Assembly (NCBI RefSeq): GCF_008693385.1 | Contig: NZ_CP044067.1 | Coordinates: forward strand, 620,001 to 684,000 | Reading direction: 5' to 3' | Length of the DNA stretch: 64,000 nucleotides | From: Cupriavidus pauculus | GTDB lineage: Bacteria; Pseudomonadota; Gammaproteobacteria; Burkholderiales; Burkholderiaceae | In this document: piece by piece, positions 43,919-52,935 of the stretch | Layout of the letters: the number at the start of each line of letters is the position of its first letter | Numbering within the stretch: position 1 is the stretch's first letter | The notes under the pieces: generated by a model | Databases searched by the model: none | What the model saw: the letters and a program-made list of their open reading frames with translations, nothing else | Told to the model about the DNA's origin: nothing | Translations under genes and position numbers: made by a program

Positions 43919-44467
43919 ATGGCCGACCAACCGTTCCTGACGGATATCAAGACTCTGCGAGAGCGCGCCCGCAAGCACATCGAAGAAGGCGCCGTGACGG
44001 CCGGTTACGATGCGGAGCGATCCACGGTGATCAACCTGCTCAATGACGCGCTGGCGACGGAGATCGTCTGCACGCTGCGTTATCGCCGCCACTATTTCAT
44101 GGCGAAGGGCCCGACTTCGAAGAGCGTGGCCGCCGAGTTCCTCGAGCATTCGAACGAGGAACAGGGCCATGCGGACCAGATCGCCGAGCGCATCGTGCAG
44201 CTCGGCGGCGAACCGAACTTCTCGCCCGAGGGGCTGCTGACGCGCAGCCACGCCGAGTATGTCGAAGGGTCTTCGCTGACCGACATGATCAAGGAGAACC
44301 TCGTCGCCGAACGCATCGCGATCGATTCGTATCGCGAGATCGTGCAGTACCTCGGAGACAAGGACCCGACCACGCGCCGGCTCATGGAAGACATCCTGGC
44401 GGTGGAAGAAGAGCACGCGGACGACATGTCGGATCTGCTGGCCGCGAATACCAACGCCAATCACTGA
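43919..44467 (+). CDS. Bacterioferritin-like iron storage protein
   Basis: The 182-residue protein (ATG 43919; AAGGAG upstream) is a ferritin-like four-helix protein. Diiron ligands can be placed at Glu48 (LATEIVCTLRYRRHYF), Glu81-x-x-His84 (NEEQGHADQI), Glu131 (NLVAERIAIDSY) and Glu163-x-x-His166 (VEEEHADDM). This matches the bacterioferritin-like family often found in Burkholderiaceae, close to the Dps-like DUF group. It should oxidise and store iron. A bidirectional terminator follows. Confidence 0.88.
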   Translation: MADQPFLTDIKTLRERARKHIEEGAVTAGYDAERSTVINLLNDALATEIVCTLRYRRHYFMAKGPTSKSVAAEFLEHSNEEQGHADQIAERIVQLGGEPNFSPEGLLTRSHAEYVEGSSLTDMIKENLVAERIAIDSYREIVQYLGDKDPTTRRLMEDILAVEEEHADDMSDLLAANTNANH

Positions 44468-44489
44468 GCGACTGCGCGCGCCGCATGAA

Positions 44490-44521
44490 AAAAGGGCAAG
44501 GGTTCGCACCCTTGCCCTTTT
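44490..44521. terminator. Bidirectional intrinsic terminator
   Basis: Perfect 14-bp arms (44490-44503, AAAAGGGCAAGGGT; 44508-44521) surround TCGC, with an A-run before and a T-run after. It serves the ferritin gene and the convergent flavoprotein gene whose stop is at 44538. Confidence 0.92.
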
Positions 44522-44537
44522 GTGATCGCATCGCAGG

Positions 44538-46334
44538 TCAGGCTACCGTATTGAGCGCCTCCCGACGCTCGGCCTCCGCGAGGAAACTGTGGATCTGCGC
44601 GACAACCGCCGCGCCCTCCCCCACGGCCGCCGCCACGCGCTTGGTCGACCCCGAACGCACATCACCGATCGCGAACACACCCGGCACGCTCGTCTCGAGC
44701 GTATAGATGCCGCCGTCCTCGCCCATCTGGCATTTCTTGCGCGCGGCCGTGCCCGTCAGCACGAAGCCCTTCTCGTCCGTCTTCACGTTGCATGCGCGCA
44801 GCCATTCGGTATTGGGCGCCGCACCGATGAACAGGAACACATGCCGCATCGGCTTTTCGATCGACGCTTCGCCCTTCGCGCGATTGCGATAGCGCACCTT
44901 CTCGAGCCATCCCTCGCCTTCCATCGCCGTGATCTGCGAATGCGTGTGCAGATAGACGTTGGGCAGGCTCTTGAGCCGATCGATCAGATAGCGCGACATC
45001 GTCGCTTCCAGACCCTCGCCGCGCACCAGGATATGCACCTCTGCCGCGTGCGAAGCCAGGAACACCGCGGCCTGGCCCGCCGAATTGCCGCCGCCGACGA
45101 GCATCGCGTGCTCGTCCTTGCAGAGCTTGGCCTCGACCGGCGACGCCCAGTAGTAGACGCCGCGGCCTTCGTACTGCTCTAGCGAATCGATTTCGGCGCG
45201 ACGGTATTGCGCGCCGCTGGCGATGACCACGGTGCGCGCGGGCACGCGGCGCCCGTCCTTGAGTTCGATCTGGATGGGACTGTCGCCGCAGTGGAGCGCC
45301 TTGACCTCGAGCGGAATGGCCACGTGCGCGCCGAACTTCTGCGCCTGCACGAAGGCGCGGCCCGCCAGTGCCTGGCCCGAGATCCCCGTGGGGAAGCCAA
45401 GATAGTTCTCGATGCGCGCGCTGGCGCCGGCCTGGCCGCCCGGCGAGCGGCAATCGATCACCGCGACCGACAGGCCTTCCGACGCCGCATACACGGCGGT
45501 GGCAAGACCCGCGGGCCCCGCGCCCACGACGATGACGTCATAGACATGGTCCTCGGCGAAGGTCGGCACGATACCGAGACACGATGCCAGCTGCCCTTCG
45601 TCCGGCGCGCGCAGTACGCTGCCATCGGGACAGATCACCATCGGGAAATCGCTCTGCGGCGCATTGCTGACGTCGAGCAGGCCGATCGCGTCGCGATCCG
45701 CCTCCACATCGACCACCTTGTGCGGATAGCCATTGCGGCGCAGGAACGCCTGCAGCGCGAGCAGCAGCGGTTCCGTGCCGCGTCCCACGAGTACCGGGCC
45801 GCTGCCGTTCTCGATCAGCCCCACGCGGCGCAGGATCATCGAGCGCATGATGCGCTCGCCGAGATCGGCCTCCGCGACGAGCAGCGCGCGCAGCCGGTCC
45901 GGGGGCACGACCAGCACCGTCGTGTCTTCCAGCGCCAGCGCGTCCACCAGTGTCGGCCGCCCGCTCAACTGCCCCACTTCGGCCAGGAACTGCCCCGGCC
46001 CTTCATCGATGATCGGAATGCGGCGGCCCAGACCATCGCGATGGATGATCTGCACCTTGCCCGACAGGATCAGATGCATGCCACGGCCCTTCTCGCCGAT
46101 GGTGAACAGCATCTCGTCCTTGCGCCACGAATGTTCGGTGCCGAAGCGGCGGATACGCTCGACCTCGGCCGCCGTCAGCGTGGGAAACATCTGATGCCGG
46201 CGCGTCGTGAATACCGAGAACGGAGATTCAAGGCCCGATACCGGCTCGGCGTCGGCACGAGGCTCCGCTTCCGGCACTTCCGGGCTATCAACCGTGCTGC
46301 CGACCGACTCGCGGTCGTCCTGCGTGATCTCCAT
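44538..46334 (-). CDS. Thioredoxin-reductase-like flavoprotein with cyclic nucleotide-binding domain
   Basis: This 598-residue protein starts at ATG 46334 after GGGGGAAGC. Residues 40-165 form a cNMP-binding domain (MLFTIGEKGRGMHLILSGKVQIIHRDGLG). Residues 178-255 form a glutaredoxin-like part without a CxxC. Residues 265-590 form a thioredoxin-reductase-like FAD/NAD module (VVGAGPAGLATAVYAASEG; VGGGNSAGQAAVFLA; VPGVFAIGDVRSG). In thioredoxin reductase a CATC disulfide follows the YY segment; here it is WASP (396-399), so the normal disulfide exchange is not possible. NAD(P)H oxidation gated by a nucleotide or other ligand is plausible. Confidence 0.88.
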   Translation of the reverse strand: MEITQDDRESVGSTVDSPEVPEAEPRADAEPVSGLESPFSVFTTRRHQMFPTLTAAEVERIRRFGTEHSWRKDEMLFTIGEKGRGMHLILSGKVQIIHRDGLGRRIPIIDEGPGQFLAEVGQLSGRPTLVDALALEDTTVLVVPPDRLRALLVAEADLGERIMRSMILRRVGLIENGSGPVLVGRGTEPLLLALQAFLRRNGYPHKVVDVEADRDAIGLLDVSNAPQSDFPMVICPDGSVLRAPDEGQLASCLGIVPTFAEDHVYDVIVVGAGPAGLATAVYAASEGLSVAVIDCRSPGGQAGASARIENYLGFPTGISGQALAGRAFVQAQKFGAHVAIPLEVKALHCGDSPIQIELKDGRRVPARTVVIASGAQYRRAEIDSLEQYEGRGVYYWASPVEAKLCKDEHAMLVGGGNSAGQAAVFLASHAAEVHILVRGEGLEATMSRYLIDRLKSLPNVYLHTHSQITAMEGEGWLEKVRYRNRAKGEASIEKPMRHVFLFIGAAPNTEWLRACNVKTDEKGFVLTGTAARKKCQMGEDGGIYTLETSVPGVFAIGDVRSGSTKRVAAAVGEGAAVVAQIHSFLAEAERREALNTVA

Positions 46335-47061
46335 GCTTCCCCCTGACAAGGATGCGCGCGCGCCCGTCAGTGCAAGCGTCACGAATAGTTGAAAGATGCC
46401 GCGCGATGGGGCGCAACCCCACCGATAGTAGCCCTCCTGCGCCCGAATCGCACTTCAAGAATGTGCACATGCAGCAATTGGCCATGAATGTGCGGTATGC
46501 TGCCCCCCTCCTGCAAGCTACGACGTAGAATGCGGACGGGGTCCTCTCAAGGCCGTTAATTGCAGCTTGCCGCTTCTGCATCGCTATGCGATCGTCGGTA
46601 AGGATTTTCCTACAAGCAAAACCGGATATCCCGATACGGGCCGCGCGCGGGCCCATGTGAGAATCGCGCCTTCACCGGGCGCGATTAATTTTTGCGCAAT
46701 TGCATGCCCCGCTGACATGGAGAAATTCCGGCTCGCCCCCATATCGGGATGCCGCGGTTGTATTGGATATTTGTCTCATTTTTCCCTCGCATTACCGGGA
46801 ATCGCGCACGTCATCGTGCATCCTTGCAATCCGCAAGCGCTTGCGCGCGCCATTACGGGGCAAGCCGGGAATAATCGGTACGGCAGGGGTTATGTTTAAA
46901 CGCGAATGACACCCCGCTTCTGCCTCGGGCAATATCACATTGATTTTTTCAATCTCGGCGATAGCTAATGAACATTGTCTGTAAAGCCGTGCGTCTGCGA
47001 AAATCCGCAAGCTATCCGCACAGCGTTATCTAAAGCCACCGCGCGGAATCCCGGGAATTCG
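46335..47061. other. 727-bp divergent intergenic region with an isolated terminator
   Basis: This long region separates the flavoprotein gene from the response regulator gene. It contains a free-standing terminator-like hairpin at 46662-46693 and AT-rich stretches (46780-46990), but no gene with a credible ribosome binding site. The response regulator promoter and possibly a small RNA lie here. Confidence 0.5.
46662..46693 (+). terminator. Isolated intrinsic terminator, possible small RNA end
   Basis: AATCGCGCC (46662-46670) pairs perfectly with GGCGCGATT (46678-46686), and AATTTTT follows at once. No plus-strand gene lies upstream between the divergent start at 46334 and this site, so it may end a small RNA starting after about 46400. 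Confidence 0.55.
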
Positions 47062-47691
47062 ATGATCAAGCTTCTCATTGCCGACGACCACGCCATCGTG
47101 CGCAGTGGACTTCGGCAAATCGTTGCCACCACGTCCGACATCGTCGTGCAGGCGGAAGCCGCCGACGGTCCGGAGGTGCTCGCGCGCCTGCGCGAGGCGT
47201 TACCCGACGTGCTGCTGCTGGATTTGTCGATGCCGGGTATCTCGGGCACGGATCTGATTCGACGGGTCCGCACCGAGCATCCCTCGCTGGGCATCCTCGT
47301 GCTCACCATGCACAACGAAGGCCAGTTCGCCTCCCGCGCGCTGCGGGCCGGCGCCACGGGCTACATGACCAAGGACAGCGATCCGAGCGTGCTGCTGGCC
47401 GGTATCCGCAAGGTGTCGGCCGGAGGCAAGTTCATCGACCCGTCGCTCGTCGATGCGATGATCTTCGACGTCAACGGCGAGGATGCGCCCCCGCATCGCC
47501 TGCTGTCGGACCGGGAGTTCCAGGTGCTGCAGCAGCTGGCCGGCGGACGCAGCATCAACGAGATTGCCGAGGCCTACGCGCTCAGCGCCAAGACCATCAG
47601 CACGCACAAGATGCGCCTGATGAAGAAGCTCGGCATCGGCAACAACTCCGAGCTCGTGCGCTATGCAGTCAACCACGGGCTCGTCCGCTAG
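47062..47691 (+). CDS. NarL/FixJ-family response regulator
   Basis: The 209-residue protein starts at ATG 47062. The receiver domain has IKLLIADDHAIVRSGLRQI, the phosphoacceptor Asp54 (VLLLDLSMPGISG) and the conserved Thr and Lys positions (VLTMHN, YMTKDS). The C-terminal LuxR helix-turn-helix reads LLSDREFQVLQQLAGGRSINEIAEAYALSAKTISTHKMRLMKKLGI. It is followed by the histidine kinase with a 2-bp gap, so they form one two-component system with the phosphodiesterase downstream. Confidence 0.93.
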   Translation: MIKLLIADDHAIVRSGLRQIVATTSDIVVQAEAADGPEVLARLREALPDVLLLDLSMPGISGTDLIRRVRTEHPSLGILVLTMHNEGQFASRALRAGATGYMTKDSDPSVLLAGIRKVSAGGKFIDPSLVDAMIFDVNGEDAPPHRLLSDREFQVLQQLAGGRSINEIAEAYALSAKTISTHKMRLMKKLGIGNNSELVRYAVNHGLVR

Positions 47692-47693
47692 CC

Positions 47694-49601
47694 ATGACGT
47701 TCCAGATGCTCGCCAACGCCTCCCTGCCGCCGCTGCGCGACATGCCCCGCGCATTCGCGCTCGCGGCGGCTTCCGTGGCCACGGCGCTCACGCTGCTTGC
47801 CGCCGTGGCCACGCGCGGCGAACCGCCCGCCGCGTCGCTGCTGCTGCTTTCGGTGCTGTTCGCCTCGTGGTACGGCGGCGCGCTGGCCGGGACGTTCGGC
47901 CTGCTGCTTTCCGTGGCCGCGTTCGACTACTTCTACGTCGGCGAGATGCGTCTGTTCGGCGTGCATCTCGAAGAGCTGCCGCGCCTCGTCGCGTTTGTCG
48001 TTGCCGCGGGCTGCGTCATCCGGCTCTGCGCGTCCCATCATCGAGCGGTCAGCGAGCTCAAGACCACCAACGAAGCGCTGCTCGACACCAACGAATGCCT
48101 GACGCGCGCGAATGAAGCGCTCGAGAGCAAGAGCGCGCAGCGCGAGATGCTCAACGAGCGGCTGCGCTGGAGCGAGGCGTTCCTGCGAGAGGCGCAGAAG
48201 ATCAGCCGCACGGGCAGCTGGCGCTGGAGCCTGTCGGACGGCAGACTCACATGGTCCGACGAGAATTTCCGGATCTTCGGGTTCTATCCGGGATTCGAGA
48301 CGCCCGCGCGCGACGCGATCTTCGAGCGCATCCACGAAGACGACCTGGACCGGCTGCGCGATGTCGTAAGCCGCGCGGTACAGGCGCATCGCGGCTTCGA
48401 ATGCGAATACCGCATCCGGCTGCCGAACCAGGCCATCCGCCATGTGCGCGGCGTGGGCCGGCCCATCCAGTGGGAGGGCGGCCGCCCGGTCGAGTACATC
48501 GGCACCACCGTCGATATCACGCGGCAGCGCCAGACCGAGGAACTGCTGCGCAAGAGCGAGGCCGAGTTCCGTTCGCTCGCGGAGAACCTGCCCGACGGCA
48601 TCATCCGCTACGACACGCAGTGCAATCGCCTGTACGTGAATCCCGCGCATGCGCGGCATAGCGGCATTCCGGCCGAGTCCGCCATCCGCATGCCGATCGA
48701 TCATGGCTGGGGCGGCGACATTCCCGCGGAAGAGTATCGCGCGATGATCCTCGACGTCATGCGCACCGGCACGCCGCGGCAGATCCTTGGCCGCTGGCGC
48801 GCGAACGACAGCAGCCCCGTGCACTTCGCGGTGCATGTGGTGCCCGAGCGCAATGCCGAAGGCGAGACCGTCGGCGCGCTGGCGATCAGCCGCAATATCA
48901 CGGCGCTCAAGGAAACCGAACGGCAGCTCGAGGAATCGCGGCAGCTGCTGCGCCGCCTGTCGGACCGCAACGAGACCGTGCGCGAGGAAGAACGCAAGCA
49001 CCTCGCGCGCGAGCTGCACGACGACCTCGCGCAGTATCTGCTCGCCATCCGCATGAACCTGTCCGTGCTCGGCTCGGAATTCAGCGTGCAGGTTCCCGGC
49101 CTGCATGCGCGCACGGCCTCGATGATCGGATCGGTCGATACGGCCATCAAGTCCGTACGCAACGTGATTGCCTCGCTGCGGCCCGCCGTGCTCGACATGG
49201 GCGTGCTGCCCGGCCTCGAGTGGCTCGTGTCCGATTTCCTCGCGCGCACGGAAACCACGCCCTGCGAGCTCGAGATCCGTGTGCCCGACGTCAAGCTCGG
49301 CGACAAGGCCGAGATGACGTTCTTCCGCGTGGCGCAGGAATCGCTGCGCAACGTGGCGCGGCACGCGCAGGCCACCGAGGTGCGCGTGATCTTCCGCCAC
49401 ACCGATGACCCTCCCGCCTATGTGCTGGAAGTGGAAGACAACGGCGTGGGGTTCGACCCGTCGGTCCAGCGGCCGCGATCCTTCGGCCTCATGGGCATCC
49501 AGGAACGCGTGCTGATGGTCGGGGGAACGCTGGAGATCGCCTCCGCCCCTGGCGCCGGCACCACCATACGCGCGGTCATCCCGCATCCGATGCATGAATG
49601 A
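47694..49601 (+). CDS. PAS-containing histidine kinase (NarX/DegS-type HisKA_3)
   Basis: This 635-residue kinase begins with three hydrophobic segments (residues 20-110) in a DUF4118-like membrane part, then a coiled coil (116-160) and two PAS domains (about 163-280 and 285-410). The HisKA_3 dimerisation domain has the phosphorylated His442 in EEERKHLARELHDDLAQYLL, and the HATPase domain reads FRVAQESLRNVARHAQATEV and DNGVGFD, then RSFGLMGIQERV. Its partner is the LuxR-type regulator just upstream. It overlaps the EAL gene by 8 bp. The signal is unknown; PAS domains suggest a redox, oxygen or small-molecule cue. Confidence 0.92.
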   Translation: MTFQMLANASLPPLRDMPRAFALAAASVATALTLLAAVATRGEPPAASLLLLSVLFASWYGGALAGTFGLLLSVAAFDYFYVGEMRLFGVHLEELPRLVAFVVAAGCVIRLCASHHRAVSELKTTNEALLDTNECLTRANEALESKSAQREMLNERLRWSEAFLREAQKISRTGSWRWSLSDGRLTWSDENFRIFGFYPGFETPARDAIFERIHEDDLDRLRDVVSRAVQAHRGFECEYRIRLPNQAIRHVRGVGRPIQWEGGRPVEYIGTTVDITRQRQTEELLRKSEAEFRSLAENLPDGIIRYDTQCNRLYVNPAHARHSGIPAESAIRMPIDHGWGGDIPAEEYRAMILDVMRTGTPRQILGRWRANDSSPVHFAVHVVPERNAEGETVGALAISRNITALKETERQLEESRQLLRRLSDRNETVREEERKHLARELHDDLAQYLLAIRMNLSVLGSEFSVQVPGLHARTASMIGSVDTAIKSVRNVIASLRPAVLDMGVLPGLEWLVSDFLARTETTPCELEIRVPDVKLGDKAEMTFFRVAQESLRNVARHAQATEVRVIFRHTDDPPAYVLEVEDNGVGFDPSVQRPRSFGLMGIQERVLMVGGTLEIASAPGAGTTIRAVIPHPMHE

Positions 49602-51291
49602 CGTGACCCATGCCCGCGGCAGCCTGCCGCCCGACGCCGGACCGGAAGCGCCCGCCGAGGCGAGCGCTCCTGTCGCGCCGCCCGTCGTGCCCGCCGTGCC
49701 CCCCGTCGCACCGGTTCTGGCACCCGCCAATGCCAGTCACCTCGGCCGGAAGTTCAGCATCGAGGCCCGCCTCTTCGGCCGCTATGACCGCGCGATCGTC
49801 TACGCGGTGCTGATCGGCCTCGTGCTGTCCGGCGCCCTGCTGCTGTTCCGCCTGGAAATGGAAGCGCGCGAGCTGCTGATGTCGGCCGATGGCGATGCGA
49901 GCGAGCGGCTGGCCTCCATCACGCGGCAGTTCCACGTCTATATCGTCGGCACGTTCCTGACCGGCCTGTTCATGCTCCACCACGTGCGGGCGCGCTTCCG
50001 GCTGGAGGCGAAGCTCGTCCATCAGGCCGATCACGACCCGCTCACGGGCCTGCCCAACCGGCGCTCGTTCGACGCCGCGATCCAGGCCGCGCGCATGGGC
50101 AGCTACAGCGTCGTGCTGGCATCGATCGACCGCTTCGAACGCGTGGCCGCCGAACTCGGACTGGCCTCCGCGGACCGGCTCATGGCGATGTGCGCAGAGC
50201 GGATTGCCCATGCCGCCCTGCTCCATCGCGGCCGCGCGTTCCGGCTCGATGGCGTCAAGCTCGGCATGCTGTTCGTCGGCAAGAGCACGCATCACGATCT
50301 CACCGCCGCGATCTTCGCGGTGCAGGCCGCCATGGCCGAACCTTTCGTGCTGAACCGCCGCGAGGTGTTCCTGAGCATGAGCCTGGGCACGGCCGAGGCA
50401 CCCACCGACGCCGGCGGTCCCGGAGAGCTGCTGCGCAACGCGAGCACCGCGCTGCAGGCCGCCCAGGCCTATGGCGGCGACACCCACGTGCGCTACAGCC
50501 CCGACCTGCAGTCGATCCGTTCGGAGAAACTCTGGATGGAGGCCGCGCTGAACCGCGCGATCGAACGCGGCGAGATGACGCTTCACTACCAGCCGCAGCA
50601 GCGGCTGCGCGATGGCCGGCTTTCGGGCTTCGAGGCCCTGCTGCGCTGGCAGCACGATGGCCGCTCGATCTCCCCGTCGGACTTCATTCCGCTTGCCGAG
50701 GAGTCGGGACAGATCATCGCGCTTGGGGACTGGGTGCTCCGCGAAGCCTGCACGCAGGCGCGCATCTGGGGTGAGCGCTTCCGCTGCCCGATCGTCGTGG
50801 CCATCAATATCTCGCCACGCCAGTTCCAGCATCCGGGCTTCCTCCCGGGCGTTCGGCGCATCATCGACGAGACCGGCGTCTCGCCGTCCAATATCGAACT
50901 CGAGATCACCGAAGGCATGATGATCGAGCGCGCGGACAAGGTCATCGCATTGCTCAACGAGCTGCGGGCACTGGGCGTGCGCATCGCGATCGACGATTTC
51001 GGCACGGGCTATTCGAGCCTGTCGTACCTGACCCGCCTGCCGATCGACCGCCTCAAGATCGATCGCGCCTTTATTCAGGGCATTGCGCACGATCCGCGCA
51101 ATGCCAGCGTCGTACAGGCCGCGATCAGTCTCGGCCACAACCTCGGCCTGTCCGTACTGGCCGAGGGCGTGGAGTCCTGCGCGCAGCGCGAATGGCTTGC
51201 CGCGCTGAACTGCGACGAGATCCAGGGCTTTGTATACGGACGGCCCGTGCCCGCCGCCGCCGCCGAAAATTTCCTGCGCAATCGCTGCTGA
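49594..51291 (+). CDS. c-di-GMP phosphodiesterase with degenerate GGDEF and intact EAL domain
   Basis: The 565-residue protein has an Ala/Pro-rich N-terminus, two transmembrane segments (68-86, 112-130), a GGDEF-type domain (145-305) and an EAL domain (310-560). The GGDEF active loop is lost; the site reads RLDGVKLGM near 217-225. The EAL signatures are intact: FEALLRW (346-352), ELEITEGMM, IDDFGTGYSSLSYL (466-479) and AEGVES. So it should hydrolyse c-di-GMP, with the GGDEF part as a possible GTP sensor. It overlaps the kinase gene by 8 bp, so kinase output and c-di-GMP breakdown are co-expressed. Confidence 0.92.
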   Translation: MNDVTHARGSLPPDAGPEAPAEASAPVAPPVVPAVPPVAPVLAPANASHLGRKFSIEARLFGRYDRAIVYAVLIGLVLSGALLLFRLEMEARELLMSADGDASERLASITRQFHVYIVGTFLTGLFMLHHVRARFRLEAKLVHQADHDPLTGLPNRRSFDAAIQAARMGSYSVVLASIDRFERVAAELGLASADRLMAMCAERIAHAALLHRGRAFRLDGVKLGMLFVGKSTHHDLTAAIFAVQAAMAEPFVLNRREVFLSMSLGTAEAPTDAGGPGELLRNASTALQAAQAYGGDTHVRYSPDLQSIRSEKLWMEAALNRAIERGEMTLHYQPQQRLRDGRLSGFEALLRWQHDGRSISPSDFIPLAEESGQIIALGDWVLREACTQARIWGERFRCPIVVAINISPRQFQHPGFLPGVRRIIDETGVSPSNIELEITEGMMIERADKVIALLNELRALGVRIAIDDFGTGYSSLSYLTRLPIDRLKIDRAFIQGIAHDPRNASVVQAAISLGHNLGLSVLAEGVESCAQREWLAALNCDEIQGFVYGRPVPAAAAENFLRNRC

Positions 51292-51330
51292 CGCGCCCGC
51301 GTCCCGCCTGCCTCCCGCTTGCAGACCTGC

Positions 51331-51371
51331 CGCCCGCGTCCGTCGATCCCCAACGGTCAGCGGGCGTTTTT
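51331..51371 (+). terminator. Terminator of the two-component/EAL operon
   Basis: CGCCCGC (51331-51337) pairs with GCGGGCG (51360-51366), an inner CCGT/ACGG extends the stem, and TTTTT follows. It lies about 40 bp after the EAL stop codon. The rest of 51292-51537 holds the CFA synthase promoter and no gene. Confidence 0.75.
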
Positions 51372-51537
51372 CATAGTTCATACCATGGTCTACGTTGCGG
51401 ACGCTGCGAACCTGACGTACTTTTAAGCACAAGTTGCAACACAGAGGCATAATAAGTGCGGTCGCTCCGGCGGCCGCACGTCGTCGAAGTTTCGCTTATT
51501 TCCGCTTAGGTTCAGCGCAAGATGGGAGGAAGTTCCG

Positions 51538-52773
51538 ATGCAAAACGGGCATGCAGACTATCGTTCAGCCACGCCATCCGGCCCGGTACCGGGTGTACCG
51601 CCGCAGACGTTATCGGGTCAGGCGGCTTCTCCGCCGCGACCGTCCGCTCCCAGCACCGAACCTCCCCAGGTCATCGTCGATATCCTCGCCCATGCCGATG
51701 TCCGCCTCAACGGCGACCGCCCCTGGGACATCCGTGTCCTCAACCCCCGCCTCTATCACCGCATCCTGACCAGCTGGTCCCTCGGCTTCGGTGAAGCCTT
51801 TATGGATGGCGACTGGGAGTGCGACGATCTCGACGGCCTGTTTACGCGGCTGCTCACGACCAATATCGAATCGGCGGCCGTGGGCCGCGCGCGCGCGCGG
51901 CTGCTGTTCGAACATTTGCGCCACCGCGTGATGAACCTCCAGTCGCGTGGCCGCGCGTTCCAGGTGGGCGAGCAGCACTACGACGCCGGCAACGATATTT
52001 TCGAGGCGATGCTCGACTCGCGCATGATCTACTCGTGCGCGTACTGGGCCAACGCCACCACGCTCGAGGAGGCGCAATACGCCAAGCTCGACATGATCTG
52101 CCGCAAGCTCGAACTCAAGCCCGGCGAGACGTTGCTCGATATCGGCTGCGGCTGGGGCGGCCTGGCGAAGTTCGCGGCCGAACACTACGGCGCGCATGTC
52201 ACGGGCGTGACCGTCTCGAAGGAACAGCTCGCACTCGCGCAGGAACGCTGCAAGGGCCTGCCCGTGGATCTGCGCCTTCAGGACTACCGCGAGCTGGACG
52301 GCCAGTTCGACAAGATCGTGTCCGTCGGCATGTTCGAGCACGTCGGCCCCAAGAACTACCCCGTGTACTTCGAGACGGCAAAGCGGTTGCTGGCGCCCGA
52401 GGGACTCTTCCTGCTGCATACGATCGGCATCGACGTGCGCAGCGCCGGCACCGATCCGTGGATCGACAAGTACGTGTTCCCCAACGGCAAGCTGCCCGCG
52501 GCCACCGAGATCGCCGACGCCGTCGAGAACCGCTTCCTGATCGAGGACTGGCACAACTTCGGCCGCGACTACGATCGCACGCTCATGGCGTGGTGGGACA
52601 ACTTCGTCCGCGCATGGCCCGCGCTGCAGCACAAGTACGGCGACCGCTTCTACCGGATGTGGAAGTACTACCTGCTGGTCTGCGCGGCGTTTTTCCGCTC
52701 GCGGCAGGGCCAGCTGTGGCAGGTGGTGCTGACCCACCGGAGCCGCCAGGGGATGTACCGCTCCGTGCGCTGA
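51538..52773 (+). CDS. cfa: Cyclopropane-fatty-acyl-phospholipid synthase
   Basis: The 411-residue enzyme converts unsaturated phospholipid acyl chains to cyclopropane forms using SAM. It starts at ATG 51538 after GGAGGAAGTTCCG. A Pro/Ser-rich N-terminus (1-40) precedes the family: VLNPRLYHRILTSWSLGFGEAFMDGDWE, EQHYDAGNDIFEAMLDSRMIYSCAYW, the SAM motif LLDIGCGWGGLAKFAAEHYG and SVGMFEHVGPKNYPVYF. The length is a little over that of E. coli Cfa (382). It usually acts in stationary phase or acid stress. Confidence 0.93.
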   Translation: MQNGHADYRSATPSGPVPGVPPQTLSGQAASPPRPSAPSTEPPQVIVDILAHADVRLNGDRPWDIRVLNPRLYHRILTSWSLGFGEAFMDGDWECDDLDGLFTRLLTTNIESAAVGRARARLLFEHLRHRVMNLQSRGRAFQVGEQHYDAGNDIFEAMLDSRMIYSCAYWANATTLEEAQYAKLDMICRKLELKPGETLLDIGCGWGGLAKFAAEHYGAHVTGVTVSKEQLALAQERCKGLPVDLRLQDYRELDGQFDKIVSVGMFEHVGPKNYPVYFETAKRLLAPEGLFLLHTIGIDVRSAGTDPWIDKYVFPNGKLPAATEIADAVENRFLIEDWHNFGRDYDRTLMAWWDNFVRAWPALQHKYGDRFYRMWKYYLLVCAAFFRSRQGQLWQVVLTHRSRQGMYRSVR

Positions 52774-52935
52774 TCGCACCGCCGCGCCTGTTTCCGTCGC
52801 CATCGCACCACGCCTTTGGGCGGGGACGCCCCGCCTCTGGCATTTCCCCTCTTTTGGGCGACGCCGAAGTGGCCTATGCTGTCGCACAACGACAAACATG
52901 AGAGCCATGCCGGCGATGGTGCGCCGCAACGAACC

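Noticed and set aside
46700..46909. Short plus-strand frame in the 727-bp divergent gap
   Set aside because: It has no ribosome binding site and no recognisable sequence; the AT-rich stretch is more likely promoter DNA.
47688..49730. A 680-residue open frame opposite the histidine kinase gene
   Set aside because: It is the antisense shadow of the kinase, which has all catalytic motifs.
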